A stretch of 64,000 bases of DNA, taken from NCBI GenBank assembly GCA_934271235.1, contig CAKQQT010000014.1, positions 1 to 64,000 on the forward strand, in the 5' to 3' direction. How positions within the stretch are numbered: position 1 is the first letter of the stretch; every line of letters begins with the position of its first letter. The notes under the pieces are model-generated. The model was not told the origin of the DNA. It saw nothing but the letters and a program-made list of their open reading frames with translations, and did not search any database. This DNA is from an uncultured Clostridia bacterium. Lineage in GTDB: Bacteria > Bacillota > Clostridia > Peptostreptococcales > Anaerovoracaceae. Below are positions 18,313 to 26,861 of this stretch, piece after piece. A program made the position numbers and the translations under genes.

Positions 18313-20166
18313 TTATCTTCCCCCTGCCTTTCCAAACAGCGCTTCTTTGTAATCCGGCGCGATCACCTGCAGCAGATACCGCTCGCTGCCGCAGCGATAT
18401 AGGGCGGTGCCGCGCTCCGGGTATTTGATCAGCTCGTACTCGCTTGGCTCGACCTGCAGCGCATCCATGTATTCTTTTGCGTTGATCTGCCCGGCGTGAA
18501 ACAGAAACTGATGGGTCGGAATCGAAAAGAGCGGCTTGGTGTATTCCTTAACCGCAGGGATTAAAAAGTCCTCGACATTTTGACTGGCGATCGCAATCGA
18601 AGAGTCTTTTTTCCGGTCACGCTTCATGCCATTTCGAATATACTCAATCGCTGTCATGTTTGATAAAAACAGATACAGCTCATCAATCGCGGCCAGCGTG
18701 TTTCCTCTGGACAAGAGGAGGTTGGACATATATGATAAAATGTTAAACAGCATCGCGTCCTTAAGCTTCTTGTTTGTATCCATCAGACCTTTCACGCCAA
18801 AACACAAAAAGTCATCGGCTTTGATGTTCGTATGGCCGTTAAAGAAGCGGCTTTCCGCGCCCACGCACATCGAGTGAATCCCAAGACAGACTCGCTGCAG
18901 CGTTTCTTCGGTATAGATTTCTTTTTTCGATGCGTCATAGTTTTCATAGGCTTCCTCGCACAGTGCGTAAAAGTCCTGCATGCGCGGATAGTTTTCCGGC
19001 CGCATGCGTGCATAATCCGTATAGTCATTGATGCCGAAGTTTCGGTAAAGCTGCGTGATCAGGATCTCAATCGTATCGATCTCTTCATCGCTGAAATCCT
19101 TATAGCAGCGGAAAAAGTCCTTTAGAAATGCGATATGCTGCGAAAGCCTTGTGCTTTTACGAAACGCTTCCGGGATATCCTCTGTTTCTTTTTCTGCTTT
19201 TTCATCGCTATCATCCGGCTCTGCCCACATCTTTGGTTCGAGCGGGTTGATGATATACCGGCCGCTGAGAAAGTCAAGGTAGGTGCCGCCAAGGTTTTCG
19301 CAGAGTTCCTGGTACTCGGTCTCCGGGTCTAAACAGATGATCTGCTTTCCGGCCTCTCTGGTGTTAATCAGGAGCAGTTTTAACAGGTACGACTTTCCCT
19401 GCCCGGAATTACCGAGGATTAGGATGTTCGCGTTCGTCTTGTCCTCTGCCCTGCGGTCAAAATCCACCAGCAGGTTCGTGCCGTACTTATCGCGCCCGAT
19501 ATATAGCCCTTTCGGGTCGGTTTTTCCGGAGAAGTTAAACGGAAACAGATTTGCAGCCGACGAGCACGGAAGCACCCGCTCAAAGAGCGCGCCAAACATA
19601 TTTTCGCCAAACGGCAGGCTCGATAAAAATCCTTCCTTTTGCCTAAGCGTCAGTTTATCTACCGTAATCTTGCAGCGCGTAAGTTCCATGTCAATTTCCC
19701 CTGCCAGTGCAAGGAGCGCTTCCTGCGAGCGTGCTTTGAGTTCTAAAAATACCGCTACATGAAGCAGCGGCTCGCGGTCTTTTCTGAGGTTGGCAAGCAG
19801 GGTCACAACATCCTCTAAGTTTCCTGCAGCCTCGATCGTTTCGTTCACATCGCTTCCCCCGGATTTTAATTTGTTTTTGCGCGCGGCGTTTTGAATGATC
19901 TTTCGCTGCTCGATCGGCTCGACCAGCCTATGATAAATCTTTAAGGTCACGCCGTTTCGGTCCGCAAGCTGCGAAAAAACTGCCTGCGCCTCGGTGGACG
20001 GCGGATATTCTTTCACCGCCCATACCATGCGGTAGGTATCACCGAGAATGTAGTATCCGGTGAAAAAGCGCAGCGCACTTGGCGTAATCAGATCGAAGAA
20101 ATCTTTGGTGCGGATTGCTTCTTGTTCTTCTTCTGTGATCACTCTATCTTTTCGTTTCCGTAGCAT
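18313..20166 (-). CDS. VirB4-type conjugation ATPase
   Basis: A 617-residue motor ATPase of the type IV secretion channel. Walker A is GNSGQGKS at 252-259, followed by CLDPETEYQELCENLGG. Walker B-like LAAIDELYLFLS and the late block SIAIASQNVEDFL also fit VirB4/TraE. The start at 20166 has AAGGAGA eight bases upstream and overlaps the preceding gene by 23 bases. Full VirB4 proteins are usually about 750-850 residues; here roughly 200 N-terminal residues are supplied by that separate upstream gene. Confidence 0.92.
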   Translation of the reverse strand: MLRKRKDRVITEEEQEAIRTKDFFDLITPSALRFFTGYYILGDTYRMVWAVKEYPPSTEAQAVFSQLADRNGVTLKIYHRLVEPIEQRKIIQNAARKNKLKSGGSDVNETIEAAGNLEDVVTLLANLRKDREPLLHVAVFLELKARSQEALLALAGEIDMELTRCKITVDKLTLRQKEGFLSSLPFGENMFGALFERVLPCSSAANLFPFNFSGKTDPKGLYIGRDKYGTNLLVDFDRRAEDKTNANILILGNSGQGKSYLLKLLLINTREAGKQIICLDPETEYQELCENLGGTYLDFLSGRYIINPLEPKMWAEPDDSDEKAEKETEDIPEAFRKSTRLSQHIAFLKDFFRCYKDFSDEEIDTIEILITQLYRNFGINDYTDYARMRPENYPRMQDFYALCEEAYENYDASKKEIYTEETLQRVCLGIHSMCVGAESRFFNGHTNIKADDFLCFGVKGLMDTNKKLKDAMLFNILSYMSNLLLSRGNTLAAIDELYLFLSNMTAIEYIRNGMKRDRKKDSSIAIASQNVEDFLIPAVKEYTKPLFSIPTHQFLFHAGQINAKEYMDALQVEPSEYELIKYPERGTALYRCGSERYLLQVIAPDYKEALFGKAGGR

Positions 20167-20788
20167 CTTCGTCGTCTCCTTCCAAGTTAAAATACTGCAT
20201 GCCGTCAAAGTCCGGCATAGCCTGTCCGTTTAGCGACGCATCAAAGTAGATAGCAAGCAAGCGCTTGATCTCAGCCCTTTTGAGCCTTCGCACTTCAAAG
20301 CCCTGCTCTGCGATGATCTTTTCGATGCGGTTTGCTTCCGCAAATTCCGCGGCATCGTTTTCTTCTTTGCACTTTTTTACAAACAGAAACTGCCGGGAGG
20401 TTGCCATCTCAAGCTGCATCCGGTCTAAAAACTGCATATCTTTTTTCAAAAGCCGCAGAACTTTTGGATCCGGATGTTCTTTGCTCCGCTCTTTGAGATA
20501 CCGCAGGTTCTCATCGAATCGTTCGGCGGCGTCCATGCACAGGATCAGAATATCCGGCAGCGCGGAAAGCACCATCATCAAGTGGCGTTCCTTAATCTCC
20601 ACGCTTTCTCTTGATAATACCGAAATATTGGTTGGGCTGACCCGAAAGAAAAGGTAGGTGCTGCCTCCTGCTTTCAAGCCGTAATCTGTGAAATCACTTA
20701 ACCCAAGAAACGCCTGCAATGCTGCCTTCTTCTTAGAGCGCCCTTTTCGTTTGTTTTCTTTTTTTGGTTTCTTCTTTTTTTCTTTCAT
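20144..20788 (-). CDS. VirB4 N-terminal-like T4SS protein
   Basis: A 214-residue protein with a very basic N terminus (about 25 residues, mostly Lys/Arg), then TDYGLKAGGSTYLFFRVSPTNISVLS and a long helical region (LRYLKERSKEHPDPKVLRLL). The first block resembles the N-terminal CagE/TrbE part of VirB4 proteins. The gene lies directly ahead of virB4 and overlaps it. The start is placed at 20788 behind GGAGGTG. It may be a split-off VirB4 domain or a separate channel subunit; I favour the first. Confidence 0.7.
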   Translation of the reverse strand: MKEKKKKPKKENKRKGRSKKKAALQAFLGLSDFTDYGLKAGGSTYLFFRVSPTNISVLSRESVEIKERHLMMVLSALPDILILCMDAAERFDENLRYLKERSKEHPDPKVLRLLKKDMQFLDRMQLEMATSRQFLFVKKCKEENDAAEFAEANRIEKIIAEQGFEVRRLKRAEIKRLLAIYFDASLNGQAMPDFDGMQYFNLEGDDEDATETKR

Positions 20789-20795
20789 CTTTCCT

Positions 20796-21059
20796 TCACC
20801 TCCAGTCATAGCGCTGCTGACCGGTAACGAAAAACCGCATACACCACGAAAGATACTCCAGCACAGTGTATGCGGAAAGGCGAATGGTCAGAAACGCAAA
20901 GCCAAAGCTTATCCCAAGCGGAAGCAAAATTCCGAGCTTTGCCAGCGCGACAGCAGAAAAAAGAAGCGCCACGCTTAAGATGGCAAAGTCTCTAAGGCTC
21001 CACAGCCAAAGACTCGCCTTTTCTTTTAGGTTTTTTGGGTATAGGTAAATACGGTTCAT
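20796..21059 (-). CDS. VirB3/PrgI-like membrane protein
   Basis: An 87-residue protein with two hydrophobic segments (about 24-40 and 44-65) between a charged N terminus (MNRIYLYPKNLKEKASLWLW) and a short basic tail. Position between trbL/virB6 and the virB4 genes, size and topology match the VirB3/PrgI subunit that anchors VirB4 to the membrane. GAGGGG precedes the start by six bases. Confidence 0.78.
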   Translation of the reverse strand: MNRIYLYPKNLKEKASLWLWSLRDFAILSVALLFSAVALAKLGILLPLGISFGFAFLTIRLSAYTVLEYLSWCMRFFVTGQQRYDWR

Positions 21060-21074
21060 ATATTTCCCCTCTCG

Positions 21075-21947
21075 TTATGGTCTTGCAAACATGCGCGTTA
21101 GATAAATGGCGCTTTGCGCACTGTGCGCTGCGCTCATCAGATTCATCTTTGCTGAGGTATCCATTCCAAACTGCCCGGCAATGCGCGGCACTTCGCCTGC
21201 TGCAAGCATGATGCCGATGCCGATGATTTTGTTTCCCGGAAAGGTCATCAGCCCCAGCATTAAAAGCGTGGTCTGCAGGAACGCCGTCAGACACAGCGCG
21301 ATCACCTGCTTGGTCCACTGAATAAAGCCATCGGTATACCCACGCGGCACACTGAATAGATACATCGAGCCGACCGCGATCTGCACAAGCAGGATTCCTC
21401 CGCGCTTGATATTTTGAAAAAATACCTTGGTGATCGCATAGGCAAAGGCAATCAAAATCAGCACCGCAAGCAGGGTCACTTCTGTGAGATCCTCAATCAG
21501 GAAGTTTCCCGATAGCGTCTGCACGACTTTTCCTGAAAAACCGCCGCTTCCGTCCGCGGTAAAAATTCCAAGAAGCTCGCCCGATAGTGTGTTTTGCAGC
21601 GAGATGGAAAAGCGGTAAAGCTCAATCGGAAGTGCACCTACCAAACTTGCCGCAAAAAATCCTTTCAGCACATTGAGTGCTGTCATGTTTAAATTGCCGC
21701 GCCCGTTCTGGTATTCGATGGCCGCATCAAACACAGCCGTCACCATTCCGATGCCAAAGAGCGCCCAGCCAAAGAGACTGAAAAGCTGCACGACTGCCGC
21801 AACCCACGAGAGGTCAAAGATTTCTGCCCCCATGTTTCCCATCATCGCAAAAAAATCTGCAGCTGCCTGATAGATGGTTTCATACAGCCACATCAGCAGA
21901 TTGTTCCAAATGATTTTCCCAATCTGATCCCCGATCCATTCAAACAT
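21075..21947 (-). CDS. TrbL/VirB6-like conjugal transfer membrane protein
   Basis: A 290-residue polytopic membrane protein with about five to six hydrophobic helices, including VQLFSLFGWALFGIGMVTAVF, VTLLAVLILIAFAYAITKVF and VIALCLTAFLQTTLLMLGLM. The N-terminal amphipathic WIGDQIGKIIWNNLLMWLYETIYQ and the overall order are typical of the TrbL/VirB6 channel component in Gram-positive ICEs. It is the first transfer gene after the AT-rich cassette, whose terminators lie just upstream, and I see no promoter in the remaining 38 bases. Confidence 0.85.
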   Translation of the reverse strand: MFEWIGDQIGKIIWNNLLMWLYETIYQAAADFFAMMGNMGAEIFDLSWVAAVVQLFSLFGWALFGIGMVTAVFDAAIEYQNGRGNLNMTALNVLKGFFAASLVGALPIELYRFSISLQNTLSGELLGIFTADGSGGFSGKVVQTLSGNFLIEDLTEVTLLAVLILIAFAYAITKVFFQNIKRGGILLVQIAVGSMYLFSVPRGYTDGFIQWTKQVIALCLTAFLQTTLLMLGLMTFPGNKIIGIGIMLAAGEVPRIAGQFGMDTSAKMNLMSAAHSAQSAIYLTRMFARP

Positions 21948-21985
21948 CTGCTCTCTCCTTTTCCTTTTTTATCTTTCAAACAGAA

Positions 21986-22036
21986 AAAGAGGGGATTCCC
22001 CTTTTTCCGCATACAAAAAGACTGCCTACTCGCAGT
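21986..22036 (-). terminator. Two tandem terminators closing the AT-rich cassette
   Basis: Reading the minus strand, ACTGC-gagtag-GCAGT runs into CTTTTTG (22016-22036). Next, AAAAAGGGG-AAT-CCCCTCTTTTT (21986-22006) forms a second hairpin with its own T-run. Both follow the kamA-like gene and precede trbL, so they should isolate the cassette from the transfer genes. Confidence 0.7.
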
Positions 22037-22072
22037 ATAGTCGGCACTTTTGCATTTATAATTGTACTATAT

Positions 22073-23044
22073 TTATACTTTTGTTTTATTATCGATATCT
22101 GGATATTCGTGTCTGTTACCTTTATAGTCAGTCACTATCGTATTTCCAGTTGCATCTTTTTCATAATAAAATGGGCCTAACGGTACTTTTCCAAATCCAT
22201 TTGGAATATCCAAAACATATGTTGGCCAACAAATCCCAGAAACTCTGCCTCTAATCCCCTTTAAAATATTTTGTCCCTCATTAATACTTGTTCTAAAATG
22301 TCCCGTACCCGGTACAAGGTCACAATGATGTAAATAATACGGTTTTACTCTATTTTCAATAAGTTTTCTACATAATTTTTCAATTGTGTTTGTATCGGCA
22401 TTTACTCCTTTAAGTAGTGCACTTTGACTTAACAGAACTATTCCTCTTTGCGAGAGCATTTTTAGTTTTTCTGATACTTCGGTGGTAATCTCGTCCGGAT
22501 GGTTGCAGTGAATTACGATATACAAGGGTTCAAATTTACATAATGTGTCTGTCAGCTTATTTGTAATGATACTTGGCTCTGCAATTATTGCACGAGTGTG
22601 TATACGTAACACTTTAATATGCGATATTTTCTTTAATTCATTTATAATATATTCCAGTTTTCTGATATCCGTCATAAGTGGTTCCCCACCGGTTAAAATC
22701 ACTTCCCATATCTCATCATGTGCAGATATGTATTTCATTGCTTCAGAAATTTCGTCATATGTCAGTTCTGTCTTTTCTGTTTGTAATCTCCACTTTCTAA
22801 AACAGAATCTACATTGTATAAGGCAATCATTACGTGGAAAAAGCAATACTCTATCTGAATATCTATGGATTAGTCCTTTTGCCTTAGTATATATTTCATC
22901 TCCAATTGGATCTACTATTTCACAATCCTTAATCTCATATTCCCTTGAATCAATTTTGTATTGTCTTTCTATAGGATGTCCTTCTGGTAATTCTGCAATT
23001 TGTTTGTCTAAATATCTCGTAGTTTTTTCGAATAATGTATTCAT
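22073..23044 (-). CDS. KamA-family radical SAM aminomutase (predicted lysine 2,3-aminomutase)
   Basis: A 323-residue radical SAM, PLP-dependent aminomutase. The 4Fe-4S motif is C74-x3-C78-x2-C81 (DCLIQCRFC), followed by the SAM motif GGEPL (119-123). The PLP lysine is Lys286 in DIPNGFGKVPL, aligned with the PGGGGK motif of lysine 2,3-aminomutase. Asp242 (HCDLVPG) and Asp279 (VLDIPNG) match the two aspartates (Asp293, Asp330 of the Clostridium subterminale enzyme) that read the lysine side-chain amine; glutamate-specific relatives lose them. Predicted reaction: L-lysine to beta-lysine. It is shorter than KamA (about 416) and close in size to EpmB. AAAGGAGG precedes the start. It is the last gene of the cassette operon. 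Confidence 0.85.
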   Translation of the reverse strand: MNTLFEKTTRYLDKQIAELPEGHPIERQYKIDSREYEIKDCEIVDPIGDEIYTKAKGLIHRYSDRVLLFPRNDCLIQCRFCFRKWRLQTEKTELTYDEISEAMKYISAHDEIWEVILTGGEPLMTDIRKLEYIINELKKISHIKVLRIHTRAIIAEPSIITNKLTDTLCKFEPLYIVIHCNHPDEITTEVSEKLKMLSQRGIVLLSQSALLKGVNADTNTIEKLCRKLIENRVKPYYLHHCDLVPGTGHFRTSINEGQNILKGIRGRVSGICWPTYVLDIPNGFGKVPLGPFYYEKDATGNTIVTDYKGNRHEYPDIDNKTKV

Positions 23045-23077
23045 TTGGTTGTCCTCCTTTTTTTCTTAATAATGTAA

Positions 23078-24556
23078 CTAATTCTTAATTTTGCGCTTTT
23101 GATATTCTTTTGCAACTACCATTAGTGCATATTGCCATAATGCATATATATGGTCCTCAGATAAATTATCTGTCCTAATTGCTGGTTTGCTATATCCAAG
23201 TTCATCAGAATTCATCCAATACTCTGAATAATTTCTTTTTACAATTTGTAACCCAAACGCTGTAGGATTTTTTCCGATAGGCGAACCTGGATATGGCACT
23301 GGAACTCCTATATGCGAAACTTCTGTAAGATTGTTTTTGACAAAGTAACATATTCTTTCTATCGTCCTCATCGCATCTTCTAAAGTTGCATCTCCCAAAC
23401 CAATTATCCAGTATGTAATTGGTTCGATTCCTGCTTCTCTAATCATTCTGCACTGTTCTTCCGCTTTGTCAAATTTAATAGGTTTACCCATTATATCTAA
23501 ATTCTCTTGCACACCATTTTCCACTCCTAATCCAATTTGCCTACACCCTGCTTGTTTCATCAACTTTAAATCATCTTCGTTTAAACTTCCAACAGTAGTT
23601 TGGCACCACCATGGAATGTGGTTTAATCCTCGCAAAATAAGTTCTTTGCAAATTGCATATATATGTTCCCGGTTAGACATAAATGTAAGATCACCAAAGC
23701 AATAAAAATTCATTCCATACTGCTTATAAGTATATTCGATCTCATCCACAACCTTTTGTGGATCACGATATACAATTTTATAATCTTCATATGCATTGCG
23801 ATAAAACGCATCGCATGAGCAAAATGCACAACTATAAGGACACCCTCTACTCGTAAAAAACCGCGGCATAAATGGCAATGATTCTCTACACATTAAATCA
23901 TACGCTGGGTATGATATATCGTCTAAGTTAATATGAAAATTACTTTTCTTGTTTGTAAAAACAATACTATCTTCTATTTTGTAAACAATTCCTTCTACAT
24001 TCAATGGTAATGTTCGTTCTTTCCACTGTTTTGCAATTTCAACAATTGTCTCATTCCCCTCTCCTAAAATAATTACATCAACCTCTGGGTTTTGTATAAA
24101 TTCATCAGGAACAAGCGTTGGATGCATTCCGCCAAATAGCATTAATGCATCTTTGTGAATTCTTTTCACCGTTTTCGCAATACTCAATGCATTTTCAGAT
24201 GCAACGGTGATAGTGGAAATACCAAATATCTTTGCTTTATTAAGTTGTATTATTTTTTCAACATCTTCTAGTGTTATCATACGATGTTCATTTTCTCGCA
24301 AAAAAAGATCGTATGCCTGAAAATCCAAAACATCAACAGAAAATCCTTCATCTCTTAGTGATGCCGCCAAACTGAATAATCCATGATTGACCTCGTTTGG
24401 TAAATCTCCTAAAGGTTCTTGGTTTCCCATTGATTCCCAATACTCTCTGACGATTTGATTTTGCTCTTCTTTTAAGATCTTCATCAAGAAGTTAGGTTGA
24501 ATTAGAATTACATCCAATTCCTTAGGTGTGAACATAATCTCTCTAATACTTCTCAT
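23078..24556 (-). CDS. B12-binding domain radical SAM protein
   Basis: A 492-residue enzyme with an N-terminal cobalamin-binding Rossmann domain (about 1-200; LIQPNF, GISTITVASENAL, FGGMHPTLVPDE, VIILGEGNETI) and a radical SAM domain with C239-x3-C243-x2-C246 in SRGCPYSCAFCS. A HemN-type layout follows (GCRQIGLGVENG). Family members methylate unactivated carbons or phosphinates or do other radical chemistry; the substrate cannot be read from sequence. Its position between the exporter and the aminomutase (25- and 33-base gaps) suggests that it modifies lysine or beta-lysine. AGGAGG lies eight bases before the start. Codon use is AT-rich like its neighbours. Confidence 0.85.
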   Translation of the reverse strand: MRSIREIMFTPKELDVILIQPNFLMKILKEEQNQIVREYWESMGNQEPLGDLPNEVNHGLFSLAASLRDEGFSVDVLDFQAYDLFLRENEHRMITLEDVEKIIQLNKAKIFGISTITVASENALSIAKTVKRIHKDALMLFGGMHPTLVPDEFIQNPEVDVIILGEGNETIVEIAKQWKERTLPLNVEGIVYKIEDSIVFTNKKSNFHINLDDISYPAYDLMCRESLPFMPRFFTSRGCPYSCAFCSCDAFYRNAYEDYKIVYRDPQKVVDEIEYTYKQYGMNFYCFGDLTFMSNREHIYAICKELILRGLNHIPWWCQTTVGSLNEDDLKLMKQAGCRQIGLGVENGVQENLDIMGKPIKFDKAEEQCRMIREAGIEPITYWIIGLGDATLEDAMRTIERICYFVKNNLTEVSHIGVPVPYPGSPIGKNPTAFGLQIVKRNYSEYWMNSDELGYSKPAIRTDNLSEDHIYALWQYALMVVAKEYQKRKIKN

Positions 24557-24581
24557 CTTTTTTTCCTCCTTTTACACTTAC

Positions 24582-25556
24582 TTAATTAAATATATTTGAT
24601 AGAATAGGTAATAATATTGGTACTATCAAAGTCAAAATTGTTCCTGTCGTTAATGTAACAAGACCATACTTAGCTCCAATAGCTTTAGTAATAGGCGCTA
24701 GCATTGTGTCCATATCACCAGCTGCTCCGCTCGCAATAGCACTCCCCGGACTTATCTTTATAAGTATCGGCAGAAATATGACTGTGAAAACTTCTCGTAA
24801 AATGTTAACAATGAACCCATATGTGCCTATCGCAATACCATAGTTTTGAGTCATGAAAGCCCCTGTAATGCTGTAAAAACTCATTCCACTTGCGGCAATT
24901 ACAGACACTTTTGTAGATACATCTATGAACATTGATGCAACTAGCCCCCCAACTATACTTCCTGATAATACAGCAAGCGGCAACACAATTATTCTAACTC
25001 CTAGCTTCTTAAAAAAGTTAAATACTCCTTCTGTTGCACCCTGTGAAATTCCAACACATACATATAAAACAATTAATGAAATGGTCATCCCGGAATTCAG
25101 AATGGTTTCGGATATTTTTCCTGTCAACATATTTCCACTTACTATTCCTATTACAATGCTAAGTGGCATAATCCAAATCAAAGGGCTTATTTGCTTTTTT
25201 TCTTTCTCGCCTATTTCTTTCTTCTCGCATGTATCTTCTTTTTCAGCACATACTTTATTATTTTTATCAATCGCACTGTCAATTTCATCCAGCATCAATA
25301 CTGTCTTCTCACAAATATAAGTACAAATAATACTAAACAAAATTGTCAGCAATGCTATTATTGTACAATTAAGTCCTATTCTTGGAAATTGCATTAAAAT
25401 GCTTTGGTCAATGCCCACACCTAGTCCTATTATCAACATCAGCAATATTAATGCCAAAGTCGAAATAGCATCTGTTACTTTTAGTAAAAAATGCGTTTTG
25501 GTTTTTAAACCGATTAATATTCCTGTTCCCAAACATATAAACGGTAATGCCGTCAT
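24582..25556 (-). CDS. LysO-family (DUF340) lysine exporter homologue
   Basis: A 324-residue membrane protein with about eight hydrophobic helices. The C-terminal half has the LysO (YbjE) pattern: SGMSFYSITGAFMTQNYG, NILREVF, ISPGSAIASGAAGDMDTMLAPI, then a terminal hydrophobic helix. E. coli LysO exports L-lysine and the analogue thialysine. A charged cytoplasmic loop (about residues 92-125, Lys/Glu-rich) is longer than I expect for the family. First gene of the cassette operon, with GGAGGTGAT ahead of the start, divergent from the LytTR regulator. It probably exports lysine or the product of the two radical SAM enzymes. Confidence 0.82.
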   Translation of the reverse strand: MTALPFICLGTGILIGLKTKTHFLLKVTDAISTLALILLMLIIGLGVGIDQSILMQFPRIGLNCTIIALLTILFSIICTYICEKTVLMLDEIDSAIDKNNKVCAEKEDTCEKKEIGEKEKKQISPLIWIMPLSIVIGIVSGNMLTGKISETILNSGMTISLIVLYVCVGISQGATEGVFNFFKKLGVRIIVLPLAVLSGSIVGGLVASMFIDVSTKVSVIAASGMSFYSITGAFMTQNYGIAIGTYGFIVNILREVFTVIFLPILIKISPGSAIASGAAGDMDTMLAPITKAIGAKYGLVTLTTGTILTLIVPILLPILSNIFN

Positions 25557-25694
25557 TCCCTATCACCTCCTAGCTATAGAATAGTTATTTTTATTTTTTT
25601 TTCAATACAAATACCCTCTAATGCAAAAAAAAAGCTTGAAATGCTTTCACTATTTATGTATTTTATAAAAAAAAGACCTTTAGGAGGTTCCGCA

Positions 25695-26453
25695 ATGATT
25701 AACGTTCTTATACTTTCTAACAAGCAATCTGAATTAGAACAGATTTCGAAGAATTTACGTCGTAGCACTGACGATTCTCTATGCATTATTACTACAACTA
25801 GCGCCCACGAGGCTTTGCAAATTGTAAATAAAAATCAAATTCACTTTGACATATTCATTATCGCTATGCAACTAGAAAACCATAGTGGATATATGATTGA
25901 GAAAATGATACGCAAAAATAGATTTTATCAATATTCACCATTTATCTTTATCAGTTCTTTTAATCATCTGTTTTCTAATGAGCCATTATCTCCTTTCCCC
26001 GCTTATAGGCTACGCAACTATATTATACTTCCATTAACTGATGTGGATATTCAAGGAAAATTTTCGCTTTACTTCGATTACATTTATTCAAATCAAATTC
26101 TTTTAAATCAGTTAAATAAAAAAATGTTACTTCAAACTCCTACTGGAAAACGGGAGATCCCAATAAAATCAATACTGTATATAGAGGTGCAAAGTAAACT
26201 GTGCACTATTTACACAGTTAATGGAAAATACCTTCTTAGAAATACAAGTTTAGTATCTGCACTGGATAAAATAAATTCATCCGATATAGTTCGTTGTCAT
26301 AGGTATTTTGCTGCTAATATTAATAATATCGACTACATTGAACATAATAGTTCTCGCATTTCAACACTTCATTTTAAAGCTTCACATTTAATGTGTCCTG
26401 CATCAAGTAAATATTTACAAAACATACAGCATCGTGTTTCTACATCTCATTAG
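25695..26453 (+). CDS. LytTR-type regulator with degenerate receiver domain
   Basis: A 252-residue protein with a receiver-like N-terminal domain (1-120) and a C-terminal LytTR DNA-binding domain (about 140-245: KREIPIKSILYIEVQSKLCTIYT, then FAANINNIDYIEH). The receiver lacks the phosphorylation residues. The acidic pair is Ser8-Asn9, the acceptor Asp is Ala57 (FDIFIIAMQLENHSGY), and the conserved Lys is a Leu (YIILPLTD). It therefore probably does not answer to a histidine kinase, and none is nearby. TAGGAGG fixes the start at 25695. Divergent from the exporter operon across a 138-base A/T-rich gap, it is the likely switch for that operon, perhaps sensing a ligand. Confidence 0.85.
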   Translation: MINVLILSNKQSELEQISKNLRRSTDDSLCIITTTSAHEALQIVNKNQIHFDIFIIAMQLENHSGYMIEKMIRKNRFYQYSPFIFISSFNHLFSNEPLSPFPAYRLRNYIILPLTDVDIQGKFSLYFDYIYSNQILLNQLNKKMLLQTPTGKREIPIKSILYIEVQSKLCTIYTVNGKYLLRNTSLVSALDKINSSDIVRCHRYFAANINNIDYIEHNSSRISTLHFKASHLMCPASSKYLQNIQHRVSTSH

Positions 26454-26495
26454 TTATTTTGGTATAAATGCTAAAATAAAGATGTACAGGTTTTA

Positions 26496-26786
26496 TCAAA
26501 TAAAAATGTACAAATGACGATAGTCCCGTTCCCATTCCGATATTTCCTCCTGTAGTTCCCGGCCGAGATGAAAGCCCTGCCGAAAGGCTTCGGTGCAGAT
26601 CAGCTCCTGCACCTCGGCACTTGCATCTTGATAGCGCTCAAAGAGCCTGTTTGCATCGCTTCCCGCAAAGAGTGCGGAGATATCCTGCGCGGCTTCGCTG
26701 AGCGCTGCGAGCGCCTTTTTGTATGCCCTGCTTTTCGGCACGCAGGTCAGGCTTTCCTCGCTGAAAATTCTTTTCATGGTATTCAT
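26496..26786 (-). CDS. Small ICE protein (DUF6809-like)
   Basis: A 96-residue helical protein (SRAYKKALAALSEAAQDISALF, EVQELICTEAFRQGFHLGRELQEEISEWERDY). The F-x-x-GF-x-LG segment resembles DUF6809 proteins of Firmicutes mobile elements (recollection). AAAGGA precedes the start. The last codons and stop fall in A/T-rich DNA that appears to belong to the cassette junction, so the C terminus may have been altered by the insertion. It converges on the LytTR gene. Confidence 0.65.
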   Translation of the reverse strand: MNTMKRIFSEESLTCVPKSRAYKKALAALSEAAQDISALFAGSDANRLFERYQDASAEVQELICTEAFRQGFHLGRELQEEISEWERDYRHLYIFI

Positions 26787-26861
26787 GGCCTTCTTCCTTT
26801 CTCTGTTTGATTAGCCACAGGATACCGTATTTTGCCGGGAAAGTCTACGGAAAGATTTGAA

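Larger units (their letters stand above)
21986..26453. mobile_element. AT-rich inserted cargo cassette
   Basis: Four genes with much lower GC than either side (visible by eye in A/T-rich codons) interrupt the transfer operon between the DUF6809-like gene and trbL. They are a divergent regulator and a three-gene operon for a lysine-type exporter, a B12 radical SAM enzyme and a KamA-like aminomutase. No transposase, terminal repeat or target duplication was found, so the mode of arrival is unknown. Confidence 0.7.

Noticed and set aside
22073..23044. epmB (EF-P lysine aminomutase)
   Set aside because: The size is similar, but no EF-P or EpmA gene is adjacent, and the residues around the active site (HCDLVPG, DIPNGFGK) follow KamA more closely.
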